A stretch of 64,000 bases of DNA, taken from assembly GCF_002237555.1 (NCBI RefSeq), contig NZ_CP022540.1, forward strand, positions 4,655,001 to 4,719,000, in the 5' to 3' direction. Shown piece after piece: positions 1 to 6,957 of the stretch. How positions within the stretch are numbered: position 1 is the stretch's first letter; every line of letters begins with the position of its first letter. The stretch is from Antarctobacter heliothermus (GTDB lineage Bacteria; Pseudomonadota; Alphaproteobacteria; Rhodobacterales; Rhodobacteraceae). The translations under genes were made by a program, and so were the position numbers. The notes beneath the pieces are model-generated. The model had not been told where the DNA came from and did not search any database. It was given only the letters and a program-made list of their open reading frames with translations.

Positions 1-551
1 TTGCTGTCTTCGTCCTCTGTGTATTCCGTCACGCGAAACCCGAAGTCGCTGTAAAAGGCAACCGACGCGTCCACGTCAGGACTGAAGCAGTTGAAATGGT
101 CAATCCGCAGAGGTTTGACCCCGCGATACAGCGCATATTTCTGATGGATCGGTGCCAGCCGGTCCATCTTGTGATAGAACTCCAGCGGAATTCCCATGTT
201 GTCCGAGGTCAGCAGAGTGCGTCCCTGATAGGCGCGCTGCACCCATTCTGTCGGGCAACCTTTTTCCCGGAAGTAAACCTCGGCCCGGTCAAGATCGTCT
301 TCGTCGAAGGTTTTGAACCCCATGACCTCAACCGTGCCGGGTTGATCAGACTGTTGCAGGATCACGCTATGGTGGCCGCGTTCTTCCATCGCGCGCAGGT
401 AGACATGTGCATCGTCCTCATCCGTGACCTGAAGACCGAGGATCTCGGTATAGAACGCCTTCGACGCGGCAAGGTCAGACACGTTCAGGCAGACATGGCT
501 CAACCGGATGGTGTTGAAGTCGGGGTAGAGGTTGGGGGCAGGAACGGGCAT
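1..551 (-). CDS. hpaD: 3,4-dihydroxyphenylacetate 2,3-dioxygenase (N-terminal part, cut by window edge)
   Basis: This is the type I extradiol dioxygenase that opens the ring of homoprotocatechuate in 4-hydroxyphenylacetate breakdown. I see 183 residues before the window ends; the family is usually about 320-365 residues, so the C-terminal half with the remaining iron ligands lies outside. Residues about 15-125 form the first vicinal-oxygen-chelate domain and the second begins near residue 148. The motif IDHFN at 150-154 carries His152, which matches the first metal-binding His of homoprotocatechuate dioxygenases. The overall sequence resembles the Brevibacterium fuscum enzyme as I remember it. 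The start codon lies 11 bases after the stop of the HD-domain gene, so it is the fourth gene of the hpaF-hpaE-HD-hpaD operon. Family assignment is confident; substrate preference follows from the operon. Confidence 0.9.
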   Translation of the reverse strand, partial: MPVPAPNLYPDFNTIRLSHVCLNVSDLAASKAFYTEILGLQVTDEDDAHVYLRAMEERGHHSVILQQSDQPGTVEVMGFKTFDEDDLDRAEVYFREKGCPTEWVQRAYQGRTLLTSDNMGIPLEFYHKMDRLAPIHQKYALYRGVKPLRIDHFNCFSPDVDASVAFYSDFGFRVTEYTEDEDS

Positions 552-562
552 GACGGCTCCTC

Positions 563-979
563 TCAGCGCAGGGTCAGGGCCGCGCGGGCCTTGGTATATT
601 TCCGGACAAGATGGTCACGCGTGGCGGCATCCAGCATGGCAAGCCGGTCCGGGTTGGCATTGTCGGCGATGTCGGACAGCTTGACCGCAAGGGCGATCGG
701 ATTGGCGCGGACGCGGGCATAATAGCTCTCGGCCGCCTCCCCCTCGCGGCGTGTGATTGCATCAACTGCGGCGGCGATCTCATCGCCGAATTGCGCAGCC
801 ACGCGAGACAACGGCACGTCGCAATCTTCGACCACGTCGTGAAGCAGGGCGACAACGACCTCGCTCTGTCCCTCGACGCCTGCGGCGACGCGTGCGACAT
901 GGCCGATATAGGCCATGCCCGCCTGATCCGTCTGTCCGCGATGCGCAGCAAAGGCCATTTCGAACGCCGCGCCGATCAT
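563..979 (-). CDS. HD-domain hydrolase, (p)ppGpp hydrolase (MESH1/SpoT-HD) type
   Basis: This 138-residue protein matches the HD hydrolase half of RelA/SpoT proteins without a synthetase, TGS or ACT domain. The metal and catalytic positions of that family can all be read: AHRGQ at 12-16, His27, the LLHDVVED block with His47-Asp48 and Glu51-Asp52, and KLSDIADN at 100-107 with Asp103 and Asn107. That pattern suggests a Mn-dependent nucleotide 3'-pyrophosphohydrolase; the real substrate is not known. The start codon overlaps the hpaE stop (ATGA) and the hpaD start follows 11 bases after its stop, so it is translationally coupled inside the homoprotocatechuate operon. No known step of that pathway needs such an enzyme, so the placement is unexplained. 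Confidence 0.8.
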   Translation of the reverse strand: MIGAAFEMAFAAHRGQTDQAGMAYIGHVARVAAGVEGQSEVVVALLHDVVEDCDVPLSRVAAQFGDEIAAAVDAITRREGEAAESYYARVRANPIALAVKLSDIADNANPDRLAMLDAATRDHLVRKYTKARAALTLR

Positions 980-2490
980 TGCCCTGCGCCCAGTCTGGTG
1001 ATCTTGTGCTGGCCAAGCGCAAAGCCAATGTGCTTTTGCTCCATATAGAATTCGAAAGACCAGTCACCGCCGTCGCGGCCGATGCCGCTGGCCTTGACCC
1101 CGCCAAACGGCGTGGGCAGGTGGCGCACGTTTTCCGAATTCACCCAGATCATCCCCGCCTCCAGCCCGTCGGTAAAGCGCAGCGCGCGGGTCAGATCGTT
1201 GGTCCAGACATAGCCAGTTAGGCCATAAGGCACGTCATTGGCGATCCGCAACGCCTCCTCTTCGGTACTGAACGGGATTGAGGTCAGCACCGGGCCAAAG
1301 ATCTCTTCCTGCGCGATGCGCATCTGGTTGGTCGCGTTGGTGAACAGCGTGGGGCGGACAAAGTAGCCCTCCTCCCCTACTGTCACGCCGCCCGCAGCAA
1401 CGGTCGCGCCGTCCTCTTTGGCGATGTCAAAGTAGCTGGTCACCTTGTTGTAATGCTCTTCAGTGACCAGTGGGCCGATTTCCGTGGCCGGGTCCAGTGG
1501 ATGACCGACGTTGATGGCGTTCACCCGCTCAACCAACCTTGTCTCAAACTCCGTGCGGATGGTGTCCTGCACCAACAGGCGCGAAGACGAGGTGCATCGC
1601 TCGCCGTTGATCGAATAGATCATGAAGATCACCGCATCTAACGCACGCTCCAGATCGGCGTCGTCAAACACGATCACCGGGTTCTTCCCCCCCAGTTCAA
1701 GGTGATTACGCTTGAGTGTAACGGCACCCTGTTTGGTGATTAGACTGCCGGTGCGCGATTCCCCGACAAAGGCGATGGCCTTGATCCTGGGGTGTTCACA
1801 CAACGCCTTGCCCGCGCCCTCGCCAAACCCGTTCACAGTGTTCAGAACGCCGGGCGGAAGACCCGCCTCTTCAGCGATCTCAACCAGCAAGCGTGCCGTC
1901 AGGGGCGACGCCTCGGCCGGTTTGTGAACGACCGTACATCCGGCGGCCAGCGCCGGAGCGATCTTCCATGTGGACAGCATGAACGGTGTATTCCACGGGG
2001 TGATCACCCCGACGGGACCAATCGGCACGCGGGTTGTGACGTTCATAAGGGTTGGGGATTTCAGATGCTGGCCGTCGCGCGCCTGCACCACCTGATCCGC
2101 GAAATACCGAAAATTCTCCGCCCCGCGCAGGGCCGCCTTGGACATGAACTTGTACGCCTGCCCCGTGTCCCAGCATTCGCAAAGTGCGATTTCCTCGGCG
2201 CGCGCCTCGATCCCTTCGGCAATGCGGATCAGGATTTTCTTGCGCTCCAGCGCGGGCATATCGCGCCAAGCGGCAAAGGCATCATGGGCGGCATTGGCGG
2301 CCGCGTCGATGTCGTCCGCCGTGCCATGCGCCACGTCGCAAATCACGCTTTTGTCCACCGGCGAGATGGTCTGAAACACCCCTGCCCCACCAGCCACATC
2401 CGCCCCACCGATCCGGTTAAGGATGCCCGTCATGCGGAACCGTTCCAGATAGCCGTTCAGTTTGCTGATATTGTTTTCCAGCACGGTCAT
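976..2490 (-). CDS. hpaE: 5-carboxymethyl-2-hydroxymuconate semialdehyde dehydrogenase
   Basis: NAD-dependent aldehyde dehydrogenase of 504 residues, the usual length, that oxidises the ring-cleavage product made by HpaD. The family hallmarks are clear: PWNTPF at 165-170 in the cofactor domain, the general-base Glu265 in LELGGKNP, and the nucleophile Cys299 in NGERCTSSS. The specific name rests on the neighbours, because this superfamily is broad: hpaF overlaps it upstream by an ATGA junction and hpaD lies downstream in the same operon. Cytosolic. Nothing in the sequence looks damaged. Confidence 0.92.
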   Translation of the reverse strand: MTVLENNISKLNGYLERFRMTGILNRIGGADVAGGAGVFQTISPVDKSVICDVAHGTADDIDAAANAAHDAFAAWRDMPALERKKILIRIAEGIEARAEEIALCECWDTGQAYKFMSKAALRGAENFRYFADQVVQARDGQHLKSPTLMNVTTRVPIGPVGVITPWNTPFMLSTWKIAPALAAGCTVVHKPAEASPLTARLLVEIAEEAGLPPGVLNTVNGFGEGAGKALCEHPRIKAIAFVGESRTGSLITKQGAVTLKRNHLELGGKNPVIVFDDADLERALDAVIFMIYSINGERCTSSSRLLVQDTIRTEFETRLVERVNAINVGHPLDPATEIGPLVTEEHYNKVTSYFDIAKEDGATVAAGGVTVGEEGYFVRPTLFTNATNQMRIAQEEIFGPVLTSIPFSTEEEALRIANDVPYGLTGYVWTNDLTRALRFTDGLEAGMIWVNSENVRHLPTPFGGVKASGIGRDGGDWSFEFYMEQKHIGFALGQHKITRLGAGQ

Positions 2491-2876
2491 GCGGACGCCT
2501 CCAGATGATCGCGGACCGTTCCGAACTTCAGGGAAAACTCGGCATCAATCTCCCGCATCTCCACCGAAAGCGCGATGGAGCGGGTTGCCATCGCTGGATC
2601 GACAAACCCCTTGAGCGCCCCAAATATGCGATCAAGTGCGTCTTTCTTGACGTCGGCGGGGCGACCGTCACGCAATCGGACGGTGAGATCGATGAACCCG
2701 TGTTTGGGGTTGCCATCGGCCATCGCCACATGATCCACCCGGGTTGCGCGGACCCGAATGCCTGCCACGGGAAAGGTTTCGATCTCTGCCGCCGCCGCGC
2801 GGATCGTTTCGCACAGGGCCCCTATATCCACGACGCCCTCAAGGTTGGCCGAATAGTCGATGTGGAAGTGTGGCAT
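2487..2876 (-). CDS. hpaF: 5-carboxymethyl-2-hydroxymuconate delta-isomerase
   Basis: Small isomerase of 129 residues in the CHMI branch of the tautomerase superfamily. The initiating Met is followed by Pro, which becomes the catalytic N-terminal base after Met removal. It isomerises 5-carboxymethyl-2-hydroxymuconate, the product of HpaE. It is the first gene of the operon, with an AAGAGGT-like ribosome site a few bases before the ATG. A perfect palindrome lies directly in front of that site, so HpaR binding would be expected to block this promoter or initiation region. It ends in a four-base overlap with hpaE. Confidence 0.88.
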   Translation of the reverse strand: MPHFHIDYSANLEGVVDIGALCETIRAAAAEIETFPVAGIRVRATRVDHVAMADGNPKHGFIDLTVRLRDGRPADVKKDALDRIFGALKGFVDPAMATRSIALSVEMREIDAEFSLKFGTVRDHLEASA

Positions 2877-2885
2877 GGCAACCTC

Positions 2886-2897
2886 TTAACATGTTAA
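2886..2897. promoter_or_regulatory. Probable HpaR (MarR-type) operator palindrome
   Basis: TTAACATGTTAA is a perfect 12-base palindrome in the gap between divergent hpaF and hpaR. It ends 10 bases from the hpaF start codon, abutting its ribosome site. MarR-family repressors commonly bind AT-rich palindromes of this form; that HpaR binds here is inference. Confidence 0.6.
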
Positions 2898-2984
2898 TTA
2901 TTGTCAGGTTAAATATTCCCCTGTTGCGTTGTCAAGAACAAGTTCACAGTGCATGTGACGTTTGAGACAACTTCCGAGGCCCCC

Positions 2985-3422
2985 ATGACGTCCGAACTGC
3001 CGTCGACTTCCCGATCCCTGCCCATCGCGCTGATCCGCGCGCGTGAGGGCGTCATGTCTCCCATCCGCGACATGCTGTCCGAAACCGGGATCACCGAACA
3101 GCAGTGGCGCGTGCTGCGGGTGCTTTCTGAATACGGCGTATTGGACGCCAAGACGCTTGCGGACCGGTCCAGTCTGCTGTTCCCCAGCCTGACCCGGATC
3201 GCTGCAACCCTGCGTGAAAAGGGGCTGGTGACCCAGACCCGCGACGATCAGGACCGGCGACGGCAATTCATCAAGATCACGCCCGAGGGGCAAAAGATCA
3301 TCGACGATCGCGCAGACCAAGCAGCGTTGATCGTGGAAGGGTTCAAGGCCACTCTTGGGATCGAAAACTACGAAACGCTGCTGGACTTGTTGGCGTTACT
3401 TGACCCCGGCTCTCGGGGCTAG
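2985..3422 (+). CDS. hpaR: MarR-family regulator of homoprotocatechuate degradation
   Basis: MarR-family winged-helix repressor of 145 residues. I chose the ATG giving MTSELPSTSR because an alternative in-frame ATG 12 codons earlier adds a tail unlike the family. Residues 38-105 hold the DNA-binding domain, including EQQWRVLRVL, a recognition helix around LLFPSLTRI, and a charged wing DDQDRRR. HpaR proteins repress the hpa meta-cleavage genes and release DNA upon binding aromatic pathway intermediates. The gene is divergent from hpaF and shares with it the AT-rich gap that contains the palindrome. Start choice is moderately sure, family very sure. Confidence 0.88.
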   Translation: MTSELPSTSRSLPIALIRAREGVMSPIRDMLSETGITEQQWRVLRVLSEYGVLDAKTLADRSSLLFPSLTRIAATLREKGLVTQTRDDQDRRRQFIKITPEGQKIIDDRADQAALIVEGFKATLGIENYETLLDLLALLDPGSRG

Positions 3423-3548
3423 CCCTGATGGGTTACAATGAGAACTGACGCTGCATTGTCACCAAGAACTGACCCGCCCGTTCGTTATGTTTCCCAATTC
3501 ATGATTGGGTCAATGCGATTGTCTCCTTCCGTTTCTTTTTGACTGCCT

Positions 3549-3734
3549 AGGTCATGTTGACAAATGACGCACCCAAAGCAGGATTGACGTTATGTCGATG
3601 AAGCCCAGGAAACTCTCGGCAATCTTGTCGTAACGGGTTGCGACGCGGCGGGCGTTCTTCATCGTATTGAAGCACCGCTCAACCATGTTGCGAAGCTGGT
3701 AGAGCGAGTGATCCACTCCGACCCGCATTCTGCG
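3549..3734 (-). pseudogene. IS5-family transposase remnant (C-terminal end plus one terminus)
   Basis: The minus strand encodes only the C-terminal part of an IS5-family DDE transposase, recognisable from DHSLYQLRNMVERCF and the ARRVATRYDK and FLGFIDI blocks, ending at a stop next to a probable element end (TTTGTCAACATGACC on the minus strand). The reading frame continues upstream only into unrelated IS3 sequence. The rest of the IS5 element is not found on the far side of the IS3 element, so this is a leftover and not a simple insertion into an intact copy. It lies about 130 bases downstream of hpaR. Confidence 0.75.
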
Positions 3735-3801
3735 TGACCTGCCCCCCGCGAAATCCCTCACCGTAATGTAGAGTCTGCGCCAACTCTGAAGGAGCAGACG
3801 A

Positions 3802-4065
3802 ATGCGTAAGAGCCGTTTCACCGAGGCGCAGATAATCGGGATGATCAAGGAGCAGGAGGCCGGAATGCCGACGGCCGAGGTGTGCCGCCGTCACGGCCTG
3901 AGCAACGCGACGTTCTACAAGCTCAAAGCCAAGTCTGGCGGAATGGACGTGTCCGAGGCCGCGAGGCTGAAGGCGCTGGAGGATGAGAACGCCAAGCTCA
4001 AGCGACTACTGGCCGACACCATGCTCGACAATGTCGTGCTGAAGGATCTGCTGGGAAAGAAATAA
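3802..4065 (+). CDS. IS3-family transposase OrfA
   Basis: Complete 87-residue OrfA of an IS3-family element. The N-terminal half is the helix-turn-helix that binds the terminal repeats (FTEAQIIGMI and RRHGLSNATFYKLK), and residues about 55-85 form a leucine-zipper-like helix with heptad leucines. In this family OrfB is made by a -1 slip near the end of orfA; an A-rich stretch (GGGAAAGAAATAA) stands at the orfA stop. Because orfB is broken here, OrfA alone cannot support transposition and would at most act as a DNA-binding protein. Confidence 0.88.
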   Translation: MRKSRFTEAQIIGMIKEQEAGMPTAEVCRRHGLSNATFYKLKAKSGGMDVSEAARLKALEDENAKLKRLLADTMLDNVVLKDLLGKK

Positions 4066-4148
4066 CGACATTGATCAAGCGGCGAGACGCGGCGCTCCGG
4101 GTGATGCGAGATCATGACATCTCGCAGCGCCGGGCCTGTCGGCTGGTC

Positions 4149-4188
4149 CACTGCCCGGCAGTGGTTTTGCTTGAAAACCATGAGAGGG
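4149..4188. other. 40-base foreign insert with a hairpin inside IS3 orfB
   Basis: Compared with the frame expected for the family, 40 extra bases sit between the codons for RLV and GVD. The insert starts with a near-perfect inverted repeat CCACTGCC-C-GGCAGTGG (one base of it from the flank) and contains CAGTGGTTTTGC at 4159-4170. The same 12 bases occur in inverse orientation at 6168-6179, just upstream of the IS110-family transposase gene. It may be a scar left by a related element; that is inference. Confidence 0.5.
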
Positions 4189-4646
4189 GGTGTCGATCCC
4201 AAGACTGTCCGGCGAGAACGCCCGCCGGATTGTGCTGACATCCGCAAGGAGATGCAGGAGGTCGCCGGCAAGCGGCGTCGGTTCGGGTATCGCCGGATCG
4301 GCGTCTTGTTGGAGCGCAAAGGCATGATCATGAACCACAAGAAGCTCTACAGGATCTACCGCGAGGAAGGCCTGTCGGTGAGACGGCGGCGCGGCCGGAA
4401 ACGGGCGCGCGGCACGAGGACACCGATGCCGGTTGCCGCGCATCCCAATGCGCGCTGGTCCCTGGACTTCGTGTCCGACAGCTTCGGCGCCTCGCGGAAG
4501 TTCCGGATCTTGGCGGTGATCGATGAGTACCCGGGAATGCTTGTGCCTCGTGGCGGACATCAGCCTGTCCGGCGCACGGGTCGCCCGAGAGCTCGGCGCC
4601 CTGATCCGGATCTACGGCAAGCCCGGTTGCATTGTCAGTGATAACG

Positions 4647-4906
4647 TCCTATGCGCGGAATAATTGGCTGATTTGGCATCAGGTCATTGTCATGCTGAAG
4701 CGTTCCAGCACGTTCGAATGTGTGTCAGTTCGGCATTTTGGTCAACAACATGTCTCTCCCATAACAAACACAGAGTACGCTTATTGCGGCTCTCACCGTC
4801 CTTAAGACGAGATCTTCGGGTCGTTGAGCAGAAGGCCTGAACATTATCTACGAGGTCGAATGCTCGCCTCTACGGCCCTTACAGAGAAAGGTCCTTCTGC
4901 TGTCAA
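4647..4906 (-). other. Long 3' non-coding arm of the IS110/IS1111 element (candidate guide-RNA region)
   Basis: About 260 bases with no credible reading frame lie between the transposase stop and the element end. In IS1111-group elements the bridge or seek RNA that specifies the target is encoded in this position. The base composition is lower in G+C than the genes around it. I could not identify the target- or donor-binding loops by eye. Confidence 0.4.
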
Positions 4907-6139
4907 TCATCCCTCAAAGAAGGGACGATAGGGTTCGCCGCGGTTTATTATCCCATGCACGGTGCGGGCCATTTTTGCGGCGATTGCGGTATACGCCTTG
5001 CGACGTAAATGCGTGTTTTGACGATCCTTGGCGATGTAACGCTCGAACTTGTCGCGGAAGCTGTTGGTCTTTTGCATGATGGCGACCTGACCGGCCATCC
5101 AGAGCGTGCGGCGTAATCTGGCATTCCCATATTTTGAGAGCTTGGTTTGGCCACGGAATGTGCCCGACTGGATCGTTGCGAGGTCCATCCCACAGAACTT
5201 CAAAAATTGGCGGTGATGCCGAAAGCGGCGCAGATCGCCTGCTTCTGCAAGGATGGTCAGCGCGTTGATCGGCCCGATCCCTGGGATGGATGTTAGCAGT
5301 TGATAGTCGTCGTTGGTCTTGAGAAGCTCAACGGCGCGATCCTCAATCTCGTTGCGTTTGGCAATCAGGCCGCGCCCTTCACCCAAGACCAAACGGAACA
5401 TCCTTGCAGCGTCGGAGTCCGGCGCAATTGGCAGGCCTACAGAGAACTTGGCGGTCTGATAAATATCTGCAAGCAAACGTTCTTTTGACACTTTGCGGCC
5501 GACCACGTCCCAAGCATCTGCAATGAAAGCCTCTTGGTCCATGGCAGAGATGAAATGCGGTGAAGGATAACGTTCGAGAAAGGCAAAGAACCAATCGCTG
5601 CGTGAGCTGCGATGAAAGCGGTCAGCCTCGGGCCAATACAGCGGCAGGTAGTGGGTCAGCACCCGATGCCAAAGTTCCGTCTTTGAGCGCGAGACTATGT
5701 CGTGCGTCTTGGACAACTCCTGAAGATCATTCGTACCGCTCAGCATTGGGTCGTGGTAAAACTGCTCGTTCCCGATCAGCATCATATGCAGGATGACTTG
5801 CGCGTCTTTCGGATCGTTCTTGTCCCAACTGTTGTTCAAAGCCTCACGGGTGCGCGCCAATGCGACCGAAGACACCAGCTTCACATCGAAACCGGCCACC
5901 CCAAGCCGGTAAGCGAGAGCGCGATGGTAATTGCCTGTAGCCTCAAAAGCCGCGCGGACAGGACGATCATACTCTGAGAGTGTAGAGATCAATCGATTGA
6001 ATTCGTCGAGCTGGTTGAGAACGGTCAAACGGCGGCGGCGCTTTCGGCCCGGAACAGCGATCAAGACTTCATGGCGGGCCTTTGCGATATCAATCGCAAC
6101 CAAAACAGGCTCGGTTTGTGCAATAGTGGCATCGGTCAT
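4907..6139 (-). CDS. IS110-family transposase (DEDD recombinase)
   Basis: Intact 410-residue recombinase. The start giving MTDATIAQTEP is preferred over an upstream in-frame ATG because an AAGGGAG ribosome site stands just before it. The N-terminal RuvC-like DEDD domain shows LVAIDIAKARHEV with the first Asp, AFEATGNYH with the Glu, and WDKNDPKDAQV with the paired Asp residues. The C-terminal Tnp_IS116/IS110/IS902 domain carries SIPGIGPINALTILAE and FLKFCGMD, which includes a candidate Ser-containing catalytic region farther on (IQSGTFRGQTKLSK). These enzymes act with a structured guide RNA made from the element. Nothing is broken, so it may still be mobile. Confidence 0.92.
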   Translation of the reverse strand: MTDATIAQTEPVLVAIDIAKARHEVLIAVPGRKRRRRLTVLNQLDEFNRLISTLSEYDRPVRAAFEATGNYHRALAYRLGVAGFDVKLVSSVALARTREALNNSWDKNDPKDAQVILHMMLIGNEQFYHDPMLSGTNDLQELSKTHDIVSRSKTELWHRVLTHYLPLYWPEADRFHRSSRSDWFFAFLERYPSPHFISAMDQEAFIADAWDVVGRKVSKERLLADIYQTAKFSVGLPIAPDSDAARMFRLVLGEGRGLIAKRNEIEDRAVELLKTNDDYQLLTSIPGIGPINALTILAEAGDLRRFRHHRQFLKFCGMDLATIQSGTFRGQTKLSKYGNARLRRTLWMAGQVAIMQKTNSFRDKFERYIAKDRQNTHLRRKAYTAIAAKMARTVHGIINRGEPYRPFFEG

Positions 6140-6656
6140 AGTCGGTCTCCCTTGCGGCGTGGTTTGTGCAAAACCACTGTAGGGACCTGAGACCCGGCTA
6201 TGATCACCTGCTGCGCTATTTGGGGGCTGCGCAGGCAATCATAGCCTCAACATCAACAACATTCCGAAGGTGTTATGGCCCGGAGTTCACCAGCCGGGCA
6301 AGCCTGAAATGGGCCGACGAAAACACCGTGCCGTGGCACTACATCGATCCCGGCAAACCGCAGCAGAATGCCTTCATCGAAAGTTTCAATGGCAGCCTCA
6401 GGGACGAGCTGCTCAACGAGGAAATCTTCGACAGCCTGGATGACGCGCGGCGAAAGCTGGGCCTGTGGCGCTACGACTACAACACAGTCAGACCGCACTC
6501 ATCCCTGGGCAACCAGACACCGCAGAAAGCGCGCCGGACGCTCGAGCAATTTGAGGGCTCCGCGCCCGGCGAGCTTGCGTCAGACGGGGAACGAGAATAC
6601 CCAAATCCAACCTGCAGACTCTCATTATGAATGAGGGACCAGCAGGGGGCACGTCA

Positions 6657-6823
6657 CGCAGCCGGATCGGACCTGGCCACAAGCCTCACGCAAAGGCCCT
6701 CCTGACCACCAGAGGCTTCTTGTCGGCAGCGAAGATGGGAGGGGCAGAAGGTGGAGCATTTCCGGGGGCATTTCTCCGCCCAAAGGGCCAGAAAGAGCAT
6801 CACCACGGTATGTTAGGAAAAAC
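6657..6823. other. Gap between IS3 right end and tRNA-Gln
   Basis: The 167 bases hold no gene I can support. This is the sequence immediately 3' of the tRNA and would contain its processing and termination signals. No integrase gene, second tRNA fragment or attachment repeat was seen. Confidence 0.5.
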
Positions 6824-6898
6824 TGGCTGGGGTGGTAGGATTCGAACCTACGGTACACTGTACCAAAAACAGTTGCCTTACCACTTGGCTACACCCCA
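6824..6898 (-). tRNA. tRNA-Gln (anticodon UUG)
   Basis: On the minus strand the gene begins TGGGGTGTAGCCAAG and ends with an encoded CCA. The acceptor strands pair (TGGGGTG with CACCCCA), the anticodon stem ACTGT/ACAGT encloses the loop TTTTGGT with anticodon TTG, and the T arm contains GGTTCGAATCC. The weak U1 start and UUG anticodon are typical of glutamine tRNA. It is 75 bases long including CCA. The IS3 element ends about 170 bases beyond its 3' end. Confidence 0.97.
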
Positions 6899-6957
6899 AC
6901 CGTGGCGCGGGACATACGATGCCGGGTCACTGGGATCAAGACCATTTTTCAGGAAAA

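Larger units (their letters stand above)
4647..6277 (-). mobile_element. IS110-family (IS1111-like) insertion sequence
   Basis: About 1.63 kb inserted in IS3 orfB. Joining the flanks (GATAAC at the left and GGCCCGGAG at the right) restores the conserved SDNGPEF codons, so the edges are known to within one or two bases and no target duplication is evident, as is normal for this family. The element has one gene on the minus strand, about 138 bases of non-coding DNA before it and about 260 bases after it. The longer non-coding arm downstream of the transposase is the arrangement described for the IS1111 group, while IS110 proper has it upstream. Confidence 0.85.
4066..6630 (+). pseudogene. IS3-family transposase OrfB, disrupted in three places
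   Basis: The DDE transposase is recognisable along its whole length but is not one reading frame. A 40-base insert at 4149-4188 splits RRACRLV from GVDPKTVRRERPPD and shifts the frame. A second shift, consistent with loss of two bases, lies near 4534 after VIDEY. The IS110/IS1111 element then interrupts the codons for SDNGPEF at about 4646/6277. The remaining pieces carry the first Asp (WSLDFVSDSF), the second Asp (VSDN) and the Glu with its following block ([12 protein letters not shown]), ending at the TGA at 6628-6630. The element cannot move on its own. Confidence 0.85.
3735..6656 (+). mobile_element. IS3-family insertion sequence, broken and interrupted by an IS110/IS1111-type element
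   Basis: The ends are imperfect inverted repeats. The left begins TGACCTGCCCCCCGCG, and the right, read on the other strand, begins TGACGTGCCCCCTGC; both share TCCCTCA and an AGAGTCTGC block farther in. The similarity continues five bases outside both ends (CTGCG on the left, its complement on the right), and I could not find a 3-4 base direct duplication. The element holds orfA (3802-4065) and orfB in pieces. Without the inner element (about 1.63 kb) it would be about 1.29 kb, a normal IS3-family size. Confidence 0.85.

Noticed and set aside
3732..6659. Target-site duplication for the IS3-family element
   Set aside because: Flanking bases are inverted, not direct, repeats (CTGCG and its complement), so no duplication could be confirmed.
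3549..6898. Genomic island or prophage integrated at tRNA-Gln
   Set aside because: No integrase, no duplicated tRNA end and no phage genes are visible; only insertion sequences are present.
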